Of a DNA stretch of 64,000 bases, positions 1 through 11,537 are shown piece by piece (position 1 is the first letter of the stretch; each line of letters begins with the position of its first letter). The position numbers and the translations under genes were made by a program. Source of the stretch: Apiotrichum sp. Y4204 (taxonomy: Eukaryota > Basidiomycota > Tremellomycetes > Trichosporonales > Trichosporonaceae); contig JAMYHL010000027.1 of assembly GCA_025531455.1 (NCBI GenBank), positions 248,001 through 312,000 of the forward strand, read 5' to 3'. The notes beneath the pieces are model-generated. The model had not been told where the DNA came from, did no database searches, and worked only from the letters and a program-made list of their open reading frames with translations.

Positions 1-1
1 C

Positions 2-226
2 AACACTTTGATCGAGAAGGCCTCGATAATCGATTCGCTCGTTACTGTTGGTGGGCAGATTCGCCCTCAACTCGCACACCTCCGCCAGGCCATTGTCGAC
101 ATGTCGCAAGACCTCATTGGCGTCTTCGAACCTCCTTCCGTGGACCCCCTCAACAACGTAAAGGAGGCTCTCGTCTCGGCCATCGACATTGCCATTTCCA
201 AGTACACCCCCGTCATCGAAGTGTGA
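2..226 (+). CDS. C-terminal end of a small helical protein (5' cut by window edge)
   Basis: Only the last 74 codons are present, ending with TGA at 224-226. The visible part is alanine-, valine- and isoleucine-rich and should form amphipathic helices, with one short Pro-rich break (FEPPSVDP). It ends in a helix with the sequence SKYTPVIEV. Size, helix pattern and the late tyrosine recall fungal secreted HsbA/cell-wall mannoprotein-1-type proteins, but no diagnostic motif is visible, so this is a weak guess. The start and any signal peptide lie outside the window. Confidence 0.6.
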   Translation, partial: NTLIEKASIIDSLVTVGGQIRPQLAHLRQAIVDMSQDLIGVFEPPSVDPLNNVKEALVSAIDIAISKYTPVIEV

Positions 227-3052
227 GGCACCCTTCAACCCATTGAGGTAGTGTTTTCCACCATAGCACGACTGTAGTTGACTGTGTTATGAAGCGTTGA
301 ATCCCACGTCGGACATTGGTTTGTTTTCATCAACTGCCACTTGAGCTCACGTTTCCTTCTGCAGATGTGTTCAACACTTGGCTCGTCGCTTTCACCTGCG
401 ATGCGCCCCCTGCAGTGCTGCTGTCAACTAAGTAAAAATTACAGACCAACAGATGTTGATGTTAATAACATCACGAGCGGCCGTGGTAAAGCGTTTGAAC
501 TGCAAGTGCAGGCTCTAAGTCCCAAGTGGAACACAGACTGCGAAGTGCGTAATGACTTGAATATCCCACCACAGCCGGAAAGCTCCATTCCATCAATGAC
601 ATACCGCAGCCTTCCTGCTCTCCCAGATGGTGGTCGCCGCTGAACCGCTGATCAGTGATGGCATTTGATTCGAGCAATCCCACAGGCCACAGGGCGGGGC
701 CAGCAGTGGGGATAGGCAGTGTCCGCTCCTCGCCCGGCAGTGATTCCAGGGATCTAGCATATGTCCGGCGACCTGCTGATCGCTGATCCGCTAACGCTTT
801 CAAGATCTTAACGTGGTCCTGGAATCCCCCAATCCTGGATTCTCGGAACTGCCGAAATTCATATACCATGGAGCAAGCGGGTAATATCACGAGATGGCCC
901 GCTGAGGTGTACTTGCCCCCAGGTCACAGGAGCATCGTCTGTCAGCTTGTGGTGATGTAGTCTCCACCATCTTCAACCTTCCCATCGATCGTCGATCAGT
1001 CAATACTCACTACCAGTGATCCCTCGGCTCTAATTCACTGCCTCGGGATCGACAGGGACCAGGAACATGACTGTTAGTGTCGTTGTTCACTTGGCATTGA
1101 GCATTTGCCGTAGCCCTGATGTTCGCGTTAGGCTTCAAGAGCGCTGCTGTAATGCTGTGTCATGAGCTGAGGACATTGGTGTGCAGTGGACTGTCTTACT
1201 CCTTCGGCCCTCACGGCCTTCGTCGATCTAGTCTAACGCTTGGGAAGGTTCAGAGTACGTACCGTAGTCTGCATCTTCAAGATCGTCATGGGGCTGTTCC
1301 GACGTGCGGACTCGGAATGATCTGCGGATCTGCGAAAGGTGAACTGAAAGGAGGAGGGACAGCAGTGAGGTACAAGGCATGTAACCTAACATCCGCCCCC
1401 GGGCTCCTGTTTCTTCGGTGCTCTGTCTCTGAGACAAACGTTTCTGGCAACTCTGTGCACGTTCACAGGTTACTCGTCAGTCTCAGTCTGCAGAAGGGCA
1501 TGCAGCACAGCTCTACGGCTACCGAGCTGTGGTCAAGTCAAGGCAGAAGTCGGCCGATCTCAGGGCTACACCCAATCGGCGGTGGAGCGTGATCATGTCG
1601 GGGCGCCACGGGCGCCATGTCACTTCATCCCACTTTGTTTCCCGCTCTGCACGGACCTTCCGGACAGTTTTGAGATCTTCGGTTACGGGTTGGCGGCAGT
1701 GTGGCACCCCACCTGGTGGAAACAACCCACCAGTTAAGCGCCACCGTGCCGAAAACCGAGCCCCGCGGCTGGGACATTCATCTGAGCTGTGTTTGCCTGG
1801 CTTGTGTCTTGTGCCGCTCCCAGAGTCCGGATCTACCGGATCAACCATCTACGGCATTATGGAAAGGGCAGCAGGCCATAGCCCGCCCCACGTTATCGAA
1901 GCATCGAAGGAAGGGATCGGAACCCAGCCATGAATGGAAGCGGCCATGGCCGTCTTCCATTCCGCGGATCCGGTTCTCATCCCGATCAGGAACAGAACAT
2001 GGTTAAAAAGCCAAATTTGGCGCCTGGGCCGGGGCCCTTTCACGTTCACCGTCCAATGATCCAATGATAGGAGCTGGTGGGTGGGGCCGCGGCCTGGGAA
2101 AGTCCCGTGGATCTGCTGATCACGACTGTTTGTCTTACCAGACCTGAGATTTACAGTACTCATTTGCAGGGCTACATGCAGAGTCGCCGAGGTTGGATGG
2201 GGGCTGAATTGAAGTTCTCCTACCTTTCTCCGTCTTGCACACAACATCAACCCTCTACCCACGCATCACCTTGGGCCTGCCGCCCTGCTACCCTGCCAAG
2301 GGCAGCCGCGGAAGATAAGCAGTAGGGCTGGTCTGTTATCGTCCTCCTTTGGCGCTTGAAAACTTGGCGTGTCTCCCCAGGACCCACAGAACAATCGCCA
2401 AGGATGACCAATCCCGGGCCGACGGACAATGCACAACAGACAGGTGACTGTGAGGCGGCGAGGCGGGGCGCCACTGCAGAAGGATCATTCATCTCCTGTG
2501 CTGTACAGGCGTCGCGCGCTGTTGTGGACGCTCCCGCCGACATCGAGACATTTGATGGAACCCTTAACACTGTGCGTCGCACAGCACGGAACACTCCTTT
2601 AATTGCAATCCTGCTGTTCTGCTAACCGCACCTGCCGTGATCTCCGTTTTGGCGCTCTGGAGCTCACGCTCTCCCAACCTGCAAGTCGTGCTGGATCGCG
2701 GGTCCCTGTCGATCCAAAAGATCAAAGCAGCACAGCACATGACACAGATTGGATCATCCAGCCCATCGCGAGGAATCAGCCGCGGGTGGTTTGCCTTTCG
2801 GTGCTGAGACAGTGTTCTTTCCGCTTATCGTTGTGGTGCTTTTTGGCGATCGTAGATGACTGGCCGTGACTGGAATAGCCAGACAAGACGGGGCTCGAGC
2901 GCGAGATCGAAGCGAGACAATGTGTGCTGATTACTGGACAGACCATAATTCAGTTCTCTGCTGCATATAATGAGCCAGAGGAAGATTTGCATTGCTCTTT
3001 TGTCTCTCTCACGACACCAACCTCTTACAGAACAGATACTGTTCATATCACC
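227..3052. other. Gene-poor intergenic region, 2.8 kb
   Basis: Open frames here are short, start at non-ATG codons or overlap on opposite strands, and none shows a recognisable domain or a codon pattern like the real genes nearby. It probably holds the 3' end of the first gene and the promoter of the Cys-repeat membrane protein downstream. I see no transposon ends. Confidence 0.5.
2966..2971 (+). promoter_or_regulatory. TATA-like element
   Basis: A TATAAT hexamer lies about 85 bases before the chosen ATG at 3053 of the Cys-repeat membrane protein. Spacing suits a fungal core promoter. The assignment rests on motif and position only. Confidence 0.3.
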
Positions 3053-5005
3053 ATGTCCCCAAGGCCGACTCCAGAGCCCACCCCGCACCCGCGGCGATAC
3101 CGACTTGTCGAGCGCCAAACGTTTTCCAGCTTCTCTTCGTTTTCGAGTTCGGCGCCCGACAGTGGTGTGACCTCCTCGATCATCTGCCCCATCGGCTCTA
3201 GGTACGATCCAGAATTCAACGAGTGTCGCCAAATCGGCGACTGTCCCTCCGGCCAAGTATACGACGAGCAGAACCAGCGCTGCATTGACAGCTTCCTTTG
3301 CCAACCAGGCTTCACGGCCGTCAATGGGGAATGTGTCCAAACATGTCCCTCTGGTCAGTCTCTCGTTAGTGGCACCTGTACCCCCAACGGATGCCCAAGC
3401 GGCCAGGTCATGGTCAGCGGGACCTGTACGTCCCCCGAAACATGTCCCACCGGCCAGACCAGGATCAACGGTCAATGCGTTCCCGATGCCTGCCCCTCAG
3501 GCCAGACCATGGTGAACGGACAATGCACGTCTACAACGTGCCCCTCCGGGCAGACCATGGTCGACGGACAATGCAGGGATTCAACGACGTGCCCCTCCGG
3601 CCAGGCCATGGTCGACGGACAATGCAGGGATTCGACGACGTGCCCCTCCGGTCAGGCCATGGTCGACGGTCAATGTAGGGACTCGACGACTTGCCCTTCG
3701 GGCCAGACAGTCGGCGCCGACGGAAAGTGTGCGCCAGCGGCGTGTCCCACCGGTCAGACCCGCGACGCCAGCGGCACGTGCCGGACCCCCATCCAGTGTG
3801 GGCCAAACGAAGTGGAGCGCGACGGCAAGTGCGTAGCGACGACATGCCCCACCGGCCAACGGGCACAGGGCACCGATTGCGTTGCCATCACCTGCCCCGA
3901 CGGCCAGACCCTCAACATGAAGGGCGAGTGCGAGAAGACGACCATCACCTGCAAGTCCGGCGAGGCTCTCAACGGCGACAAGTGCGAGGTCCTCGTCCGT
4001 ACCTGCCCCTCTGGCTTTGTCCTCAACTCAAACGCCCAATGTGAGCAGAGCACCAAAATTTGCCCATCGGGTCAGGTCCTCGGTCCCAACAACATTTGTG
4101 GCACTGTGGCGTCCATCTCCACCTTCCGCAACATTGTCACCACCTCAAACGGCAGAGTATTCACCACGTCCGTGCCCACCATGGTTCCGTCCTTTGCCGC
4201 CGTCCCGACCGCGAGCAGCACGTCCAACACCAAGACTATCGCGATCGGTGCAGGTGTCGGCGGTGGCGTCGCGCTCCTGGCTATTGCTGGTGGCGCATAC
4301 TTCTTCTTCAAGAAGTTTGTCGGGGGCAAGTCCGCCGGTCCCAAGTACAAGCCCGCCGCCCATTACTCGAGCCAGTACTCGAGCACTCCTGGTCCCGACA
4401 TGGAGGGCAAGCAGTTCTTCAACAGCGGTGATCTTTACGATACCGTTCAGCATGTCGGTATTGATCAAGCGACGCAACAGGCGAACCAGGCGATGCAGCA
4501 GCAGCAGGCCCAGCAGCAAGCGCAGCAGCAGCAGCAGCAGCAACAACAACAACAGCAGCAACAGCAGCAGCAGCAACAGCAACAGCTGATGCAGCAAGGC
4601 CAGGACCAAGCGCAGAACACCCTTCAAGATCAGCTCCAGGACCAAGCCCAGGACCATCTCAAGGACAAGCTCCAGGAGAAGCTTGAGGAGAAGATCAAGA
4701 ACGAAATGCAGAAGATCCGTCCGAACCGTCCGCTCGCCCCGCCCCGTCCCCGTCCAAACAGCCAGGAGCAACAGGGCGGCCCAATCCCTCCGTCGTATCC
4801 TTCTGGTGGCCCTGCGTGGGGCGGTCAACCAACCGCTCAATATGGTCAGCAATACGGTCAGCAACAGTACGGTCAGCAATACGGTCAGCAACAGTACGGT
4901 CAGCAGTACGGCCAGCCGGGGTACGGTCAGCAATACGGCCAACAACCCTACGACCAGCAACAGTACGGCCAAGGGTTCAACCAGCAGGGACATGGATGGC
5001 GGTAA
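3053..5005 (+). CDS. Cys-rich repeat single-pass membrane protein with polyQ and YGQ tail
   Basis: The product has 650 residues and no recognised family. From about residue 45 to 360 it carries many short modules of the form CPSGQxxxxGxC. Four of these (about 162-225) are near-identical 17-residue copies. A glycine-alanine-rich transmembrane helix (about 395-417) followed by Phe-Phe-Phe-Lys-Lys suggests an extracellular Cys-rich part and a cytosolic tail. The tail holds a Gln run of about 21 (491-511), a charged helical stretch, a Pro-rich segment and YGQQ repeats up to the stop. I chose the ATG at 3053 because the open frame upstream begins at a GTG. No clear signal peptide follows this ATG, so an upstream exon may be missing. 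A surface sensor or adhesin-like role is inference. It is convergent with the CoA ligase gene. Confidence 0.75.
   Translation: MSPRPTPEPTPHPRRYRLVERQTFSSFSSFSSSAPDSGVTSSIICPIGSRYDPEFNECRQIGDCPSGQVYDEQNQRCIDSFLCQPGFTAVNGECVQTCPSGQSLVSGTCTPNGCPSGQVMVSGTCTSPETCPTGQTRINGQCVPDACPSGQTMVNGQCTSTTCPSGQTMVDGQCRDSTTCPSGQAMVDGQCRDSTTCPSGQAMVDGQCRDSTTCPSGQTVGADGKCAPAACPTGQTRDASGTCRTPIQCGPNEVERDGKCVATTCPTGQRAQGTDCVAITCPDGQTLNMKGECEKTTITCKSGEALNGDKCEVLVRTCPSGFVLNSNAQCEQSTKICPSGQVLGPNNICGTVASISTFRNIVTTSNGRVFTTSVPTMVPSFAAVPTASSTSNTKTIAIGAGVGGGVALLAIAGGAYFFFKKFVGGKSAGPKYKPAAHYSSQYSSTPGPDMEGKQFFNSGDLYDTVQHVGIDQATQQANQAMQQQQAQQQAQQQQQQQQQQQQQQQQQQQQQLMQQGQDQAQNTLQDQLQDQAQDHLKDKLQEKLEEKIKNEMQKIRPNRPLAPPRPRPNSQEQQGGPIPPSYPSGGPAWGGQPTAQYGQQYGQQQYGQQYGQQQYGQQYGQPGYGQQYGQQPYDQQQYGQGFNQQGHGWR
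3536..3739 (+). repeat. 51-bp tandem repeat encoding a 17-residue Cys module
   Basis: Copies begin at 3536, 3587, 3638 and 3689, exactly 51 bases apart. The first three are nearly identical in DNA and the fourth is more diverged. Each encodes one CPSGQ...GQC module of the membrane protein. The high nucleotide identity suggests recent expansion by slippage or unequal crossing over. Confidence 0.85.
4496..4585 (+). repeat. CAG/CAA polyglutamine tract
   Basis: Thirty codons are almost all CAG or CAA. Two interrupting Ala codons occur early and the last 21 codons (4523-4585) are pure Gln. Mixed CAG and CAA codons make the tract less prone to slippage than a pure CAG array. It lies in the predicted cytosolic tail of the membrane protein. 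Confidence 0.9.
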
Positions 5006-5429
5006 ATGGAGGTGAGTAAGGACTTTATTATTCGCATGAGTGCTGCAGATGCTGATCCGGCCGCAGGTGTCTCTCGCGGATACAGCGAACAACACTCAAT
5101 AAGAAAGCGCAATGTTGCAAACGGTCCTTCGACTCAGCAATCAGTTCGTCACGGTCATTGGCGTATAAAATAGGATGAACAACGCGGGAGCCATATAATA
5201 GATACAATCATGGGCACACACCCCAACCGTCGGTTCGTAGTGGGGATTTCGAGCAAGAGTTCATGACCAGTGAGAGCATGTACTTATTCTGAGATAAAGC
5301 GCCTCAAACAGGAGTGGAAAGCCGGAATGTTACCAGGCAATCTGAAGATAGGTGTTCAGTAGTCAGCATCACGAGCATGAGTGAGCCAATTGACAGTCCA
5401 TCCAGTCCATTCTCTCTTTTACACTGCTG
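5006..5429. other. Convergent intergenic region
   Basis: This is the 3' flank between the Cys-repeat protein (+) and the CoA ligase (-). It holds AT-rich stretches, including TATAAAAT at 5164, that could serve transcript 3' ends. No coding frame is supported. Confidence 0.5.
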
Positions 5430-7186
5430 TTACAACTTGCCCGAGGACGTTGATGCTGACAGAACGACATCGCAACCTTCTTTCGCCCGCTCTCGGAGGA
5501 GCTTGCGCAGAATCTTGCCGGACGGCGACTTGGGCACAGCGTCGACCGCGACAATCCCGCCTGAGAGGTGCTTGGCGCGCGCCGCCTGACCCGCAACATA
5601 TCTCCCAATTTTGACCGCAGCCCCTTCGTCGTCCTCCCGGTTCTCCAGTACGATATACGCACGCACAAGTTCCGTCGCTTGCCGCGGGTCATACACGCCA
5701 ATCACGCCCGCGTCGCGCACAAGCGGATGCTGCAGTAGCAGCCCCTCAATCTCGGCCGGCGCGACTTGGAACCCTTTATACTTGATCAGTTCCTTGCGCC
5801 GGTCGACGACAGAGTACCACCCATCGGGGGAGCGCCGGACCACGTCCCCGGTGCGTAGCCACCCGCCCGGCGCGATGGTCGCGGCAGTTGCCTCGGGGTT
5901 GTTGTGGTATCCCTTCATGACGCACGGCCCGCGCACCCACAGCTCGCCCGCCTCGCCCTCCGCGGCGTCGCCCTCCCCGTCCTCGCCCACCAGCCGCGCC
6001 TGATATCCCGGAAGAAGCACGCCGACGCTGTCGTCGTGCCCCACGCAGTTGTCCCGGTTCATGTTGCAGATATTTGGGGATGTCTCCGTCATCCCGTACG
6101 CCTGGATCACGCGGGCGTGCGGAATGAGAGCGGCAAACGCTTGCAGCAACTCCACGCTCATCGGCGCGGCGCCGGTGACCACCGTGCGGATGCTGCTAAG
6201 ATCGTATTTTGCGACATGGGGCGAGTTGAGGAGAACGATAAAGACGGGCGGGACAAGCAGTCCGAAAGTGACCCTGAACTGGGGGTCAGCAAGCGTTTGT
6301 CCCCTCTCCACTCACTCTCTGTATCGCCGAGAGAACAGGGACCTCCTCGAAGCGCGGGAGGATAACAACAGCGGCGCCCTGCGAGATAGGCTGAAGGAGG
6401 CCAAGCACGGCGCCGTAGATGTGCGACGCGGGAAGAAAAACGAGCACCGCGTCGCCGGGCGCCATCCGCTCCCACCCAACAGCGCCCGCCTGGATCTGCG
6501 ACGTGATGTTGTAGTGCGTCGTCATCACGCCCTTTGGCAAGCCGGTCGTGCCCGACGAGTAACAGAGCCACGCGGTGCTGTGCGCGTCTGCGCGGTCGAA
6601 GCGCCGCATCGTACCAGGCTTCTCCGCCAGCACGTCCCACAGACACTTGTAGGGGCTTCCTGTGGGCTTCTCTTCAGGCGTACACAGCAGAACGACACGC
6701 GACGGGTGGAAGTCGCGGTCGAGGAATGGCCGCGCCTGATCAAACGCAGGGACGTGCCCAGGGTCAACGAAGACGAGCGACGCGCCAGAGTTGTTAATCT
6801 GGTGTGCAAGCTCGGACGGGGTACAGTCGTCAGCTGTGTCCGAACCTCACTACGCACTATGCCGCGTTGGCTGGCGAGAGCGTCACGCCGGCGGCCATGC
6901 ACGCGTACGCGCCAAGCACCCATTCAAGCGAGTTGAAGCCCCAAATGCACGCAACCTCAGCCTCCAGGTCGGCGTGCATGGCCGCCGCAAGCCGCAGTGC
7001 TGTCTCCTTGAGCTGTCCGCGGGACAGCGTGCGGCCCGTCTTGCCGTCGATGAACGCCGGCAGAGAAGGCTCAAAGTCATTCAATGGAGATATACCAGGC
7101 GCATCAGGGAGGAGATACTCGAACACGCTCATCTGCGGGAAGAACGGGGCGGGGTACTGCCCCTCATAGACGCGGATGGGTGCCAT
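5430..7186 (-). CDS. Adenylate-forming acyl/aryl-CoA ligase (4-coumarate-CoA ligase-like)
   Basis: The enzyme activates a carboxylic acid with ATP and transfers it to CoA. The core motifs are in order: SSGTTGLPKGV (phosphate loop), AYGMTETSP, GWLRTGDV, the hinge DRRKELIKYKGFQV and the C-terminal PKSPSGKILRK with the catalytic Lys. Start is ATG at 7186 (MAPIRVYEGQ). Exon 3 is 5430-6278. Intron 2 is 6279-6315 with clean GTGAGT, CTGAC and CCCCAG. The exon 1/exon 2 junction near 6820-6856 is needed to restore the usual SPANAAYTPSELAHQ segment but has no in-frame GT-AG solution that I can find. With a 34-nt removal there the protein would be about 561 residues, normal for the family. It ends in SSGKL, only a weak match to a peroxisomal PTS1. 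Substrate (fatty or aromatic acid) cannot be told. Confidence 0.85.
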
Positions 7187-8032
7187 CGTACCAATCGTGG
7201 AGAAGTCGTGGGCAATGCAATGAAGATAAATATTGAGATGGCCGTAAGTGGCTTCTTGTCGCAACTATGTGGGCCTCAACATGCCGCTCATGATGACTGC
7301 ATCTTCTGACCTTGCCCTCTCCTGTTACTGTCGGTCATGCCCGACTCTTGTTCCCCACCGCCCCACCGGCCACCATACCACTCACTCGTTGTCCATCGTG
7401 CTACCGTACCGGAATGTTCGGCTTCCGGCGACTTGATGCCGATGTGGACGCATGGAACGCCGTGAATCGGCAATCTCAACGCTGAGGCTGAGAGGCTTCG
7501 GTTAAATTCCCCGAGTCCCATCCTTTTAAGAACCCCCTCCCACCACCGCGAATGTTACACTACAAGCTTACCAGGTGTCCTTGAATCGATTTCAAGACCA
7601 CCAGCACCGCCATGCAGCAGTCTCCACCAGGCCATGGCCGTTGCCACGGTGAGGCTTGTATGCAAGCTGCTCGTTGTCCGGCTTTGGCCTCGGCAGCCCC
7701 TCAACACTCTTCTTGCCCGCCCGCGGCGCCCTGACAACCGCTGGTGATCTGTAGTTGAGCTGCAACCCTCGGTGTTCCTTATCAGCTTCTCATTCTTTTG
7801 TTGCGCCTCACATCATAGGATCGTCCCGTTACGCTTCTCACCAAGGTTGTAACGACAGATGCCTCGTCGGCAAGGTCGCCACGCTCGGTCCGGAAATAGC
7901 TCACACATTCCACAGACTTGTCACTCGTCGAGTATGTACTCTACACATTACTACAGTCGTTCGCGAGAGCTCAAAAGACATGCGAGCTGGTACAACGCAT
8001 TGTTCGTTCCCTAAGTTGTCTCTCTCACCCCC
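7187..8032. other. Divergent promoter region
   Basis: These 846 bases separate the divergent starts of the CoA ligase (-) and the four-helix membrane protein (+). Frames in it are short and unsupported. I see no clear TATA box. Confidence 0.5.
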
Positions 8033-8760
8033 ATGAGTCAGATCGCCGCTCACCGCACTCTTATCCTCCTTGGTCTGCTTCTTGTCGTCGCCGAGCTGGT
8101 TCTAACTCCCCTCGCGTCGTCCCGCTTCACTACCAATGGTGCGTTTCGCATGCCAGTCGCTCACTAACTGACAGTCGGTCGGGACGTTTTCAAAGACCAC
8201 ACAAACCTCGCTGGTCTCTGGGTTATCTTCGGAGCTGCAACACAGGGCGTCGTGTTCTTCGCCCTCGTGTGAGTTCCGTTGAACGAGAATGATCACAGCA
8301 GAACGCTGACCTCAAAAGAATCATCTTCAACTGGGCATTTTTCTCGCCGCACATCTTTATCCCCGTTATCTCTGAAACCATCTACTTTGCATTTTCGCTC
8401 ATCACCACGGTGGTTGGCGCTGGTATGTTGTCGGGGTCCACCGCCTACCTCTCGCATGCTCGTAATACTCAGGATCCCGCTCATCGTGGCGCCCAGCTAG
8501 CGACAGCCGCTATGGCCCTTGCGTGGCTCCTCGTTGGCACATATCTTTGCCTCCTCGCTCAGCTGGTGGGCATCACTGCCAAACGCGCCGCAGCCAGCGG
8601 GAAGCCCTGCCACACTTGGGGCCTACCATTCGGTGAGGACGGTGATGGGTCTCGCGTCCCTATGACTGGCATGAGGAAATTTGACTGGAACGACTGGAAA
8701 AATGCGCAAACACTTACGCCCGCTTGGAAACGCTCGGTGATGAAGGAATCGACAGTCTAA
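8033..8760 (+). CDS. Small four-helix membrane protein, unknown family
   Basis: Three exons, 8033-8138, 8175-8268 and 8319-8760, give 213 residues. Both introns (36 and 50 nt) have GT...AG ends and a CTAAC or CTGAC branch site. The protein has four hydrophobic segments: ILLGLLLVVAELVL near the N-terminus, one around GLWVIFGAATQGVVFFALV, one around IYFAFSLITTVVGAG, and one around MALAWLLVGTYLCLLAQLV. A polar C-terminal tail of about 60 residues follows. This layout resembles small fungal MARVEL-like proteins, but I see no family signature. Location is presumably the plasma or an internal membrane. It is convergent with the amino-acid permease, 235 bases apart. Confidence 0.8.
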
Positions 8761-8995
8761 TCTTTGATCTCTGAGGACGCGCGCCGAGTGTGGTGCCTGT
8801 GTAGTGTTACTCACTGTGTGTGTAATAGTCATCAAATTGTTTGCACGTAGTTTGCTGTGTATGATTTAGTTTTATCACCGATAGCGCATCGGTGTCCATT
8901 TAATAGGATATATTACGCTGCACGCGCTCACATCGGCTGCAGACCTGACAAGAGCAGGCTTTGCAAAGACAAATTAACAACAGCTACATTCCAGA

Positions 8996-10866
8996 TCAAG
9001 TGAAAAGGGCATTAACGACCTTCATAAACGCGTTTCTCGGCTTGGGCTCCTCGTGCGCAATCATCTCATCGGTGGGGATGTTGGAGAACATGTCAAGCTC
9101 TGCGGGCGCGAGCCACTTGGGCCGCTTGACCACCCAGAATCCCGTCGCGAGGCACAGGAAAATGGGCACGGGGATGTAGGCGATGACAAAGTTGGACGCC
9201 TTCCAGCTGCCCCGTGTAAAGACCTCCCACCCGTTGAAGAAAAGAATGATTGCGGCCCAGAAGATAACCCAGTACGCCGTGAATGGCTGGAGACGGTTGT
9301 GATAGCTGTCGTTAACGAGAGAAGAAAGGGGTAGCTCACTGGAGGTCTTTGCGATTGATGCCATGCGCCTCAAGACCCTTCTTAAAGCGGAGATAGGTCA
9401 CACCAATCATGCCCCACACCACGTATCCTGACAGCGCTGTGAGGTTTGAGAACCAGTTAAAGACGGTGGATGCGCCGCTACTGAGCGACATGTACGCCAG
9501 TCCGTTGAACAGCGTCACGAACGTGAGTGCCACGACTGGCAGGCCTTGCTTGGTGGTGTATGCGAACATCCGCGGGGCGTAGCCGCGGAGCGCCATTCCG
9601 TAGATCATGCGGGAGGCCGAGTACATCAGACTCGAGCCAGAGGAGAATGCCGAGAGAAGGACACACACATTGACAAAGTGCGGCAAACCCTGGATACCTG
9701 CTCGCGTCATCGCAAGAACAAACGGCGACGACGCCGAGGTTCCCGTGCTCTGGAGGAGTTTTGGGTCGTCGTACCGCACGATCAGGGACACGAGGAAGAT
9801 TAGGAGAATGTAGAAGATGAGGATACGCCAGAACAGGCGCTTGACCGCCTTTTTGAGCGCCACGCGGGGGTTCTTGACTTCTGCAGCCGCGACAATCACC
9901 ATCTCGATGCCCATGTATGAGCCTGCGGCCTGGACGAGGTTTGTGAACCATCCGAGAAACTTGCCGAGGTCGCTGTTGCCGTGGTACGGGGAGAAGGGAC
10001 CGGGGTCCTTCCAGTATCGCTACTGTCAGTCATGGCTACCTGCACCACTCACGAAGCCGATGCGATCCTTCTTTGGGCCTCCGCCGAGATCAATCACCAG
10101 TGCTGTAATGCAAAGGATGACGACGAGAATAATCTTCATCATCGCAAATATAAACTCGCTTTCGCCGTACCAGCGCACACCGAAGAAGTTCTGCCGTCAG
10201 CACTAGAACCTCGATATCACTCACAATAACACCGGCCACAACGATGAACGCGGTGATGTACCCCGCTTGGTTTGCTACTGGAAACGGCGTGTCCCAGTAG
10301 GAGATGAGAATGTCTGCCGCAATCATCTCGCTCGGCGCGCTGATGCAGTACTGGATTGACACCTGCCATCCGAGCGCGAAGCCAACGGCCGGGCTCACCC
10401 AACGCTCAGCAAAGTGAATGTAGCCGCCGGAGATGGGGGCGTAGATGGCCATTTCTCCCAGGCACATCACTGAAGTCAATACTGACCAGACCTGGATGCT
10501 CACAAGTCGCGTATGCAATGGTGCCTGTTGTCGCAAAGGCGAGGAGGGCCCCAACTGGACCGCCGTGGGCAATAATACGTCCAGAGTTGAGGAACAAGCC
10601 TGTACCAATCGTGCCTGCAAGTCTACAATCAGCTTGCTCCTGTGTTCCCACTCACGCAATCATCTGCATGTGGCGTTGCTCCATGCGACGTTGCACACCA
10701 TCGTCTGTCTGTCAGTTACGGTTGTGGGTTGTGAGGGAAGCGTACAGAGATGCGTGTGAACATCAATCTTGACGTCCTCCTCATCCGTCGTTCCACTCGT
10801 CTCCACGGGATACAGTCCCGAGCCGCCCCCCATGTCCTTGTCCTTGATTTCCTCAATGTCGGTCAT
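8996..10866 (-). CDS. Amino-acid permease (YAT/APC family)
   Basis: This is a plasma-membrane proton-coupled amino-acid transporter of about 548 residues in seven exons. The start is ATG at 10866 (MTDIEEIKDKD). The family hallmark IALAGTIGTGLFLNSG follows a polar N-terminus, then LGEMAIYAPISGGYIHFAERWV and about ten further hydrophobic helices. The C-terminal part ends with a cytosolic tail rich in charged residues. Introns near 10700-10740, 10630, 10490, 10200, 10035 and 9335 all have GT-AG ends, most with a CTGAC-type branch site. An upstream frame reaching 10905 starts at a non-ATG codon and was not used. The likely substrate range cannot be read from sequence. Nitrogen-regulated expression would be typical of the family but no site was identified. 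Confidence 0.92.
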
Positions 10867-11537
10867 CTTGAGCGTGTGGTTACAGGAGAATCTCACGAAT
10901 CCCACTAGTCTGTCGCTATATATCTTTGACCCATCCTAAGTCACCTGTGAACACGACGGCATGTTCGCCGTCACAGCCAGCCGATTGCCGATTTCCGCAC
11001 AGTGCCTATCTTCATGTGGACGTTAATCGTCATGCATAAACATCGCGTGCACTATCTCCTGTTTATTGAGGTCGGACAAGTCGCCGAGAGGACAGTCTCG
11101 GTATATTCCATCAACTGGAGGAATGCTATGGTGACCGTTCTTGGCGCGGAGATGTCCGTCGTGTTGGTCCTGCTATTTTTAGTCCTGAACCTTGCACGCG
11201 CATTCCACTGCCTCTCGGTGTTCTCTGTGGGAAAGCGCACGGTAAGTGCCGGCTCAAGTCATTTGATTAGGACCAGAATGTGAGAGTTCTGGGTTCTCCT
11301 TGACTCCTGACGGTCAGTTCAAGGCGTGGGTTTTCTAAAGAACTTGTGTCATCGTAAAGCCGGTAGGACCGGATCGGATTCAGCTGTTTGATATCCTCCC
11401 CCAACTGACGGCCGCGACGGCGAATAACGCCGTTGTGGACAGTGGACGCGTCCACCAGATACCAATCGGTCGATCATACATTACTCATATCACTCGTCCT
11501 ACAAAGAGCTGAGATGCCTTGCACAATACCGCGGCAT
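10867..11537. other. Intergenic region
   Basis: This holds the permease promoter and the 3' flank of the P450 gene. Several short frames exist on both strands but none has support. Confidence 0.5.

Noticed and set aside
227..3052. Remnant transposon in the first gene-poor stretch
   Set aside because: No transposase or reverse-transcriptase motif, terminal repeat or target duplication was seen.
4145..5095. Leucine-rich minus-strand frame opposite the polyQ tail
   Set aside because: It is the complement of CAG/CAA repeats (leucine codons) and has no other support.
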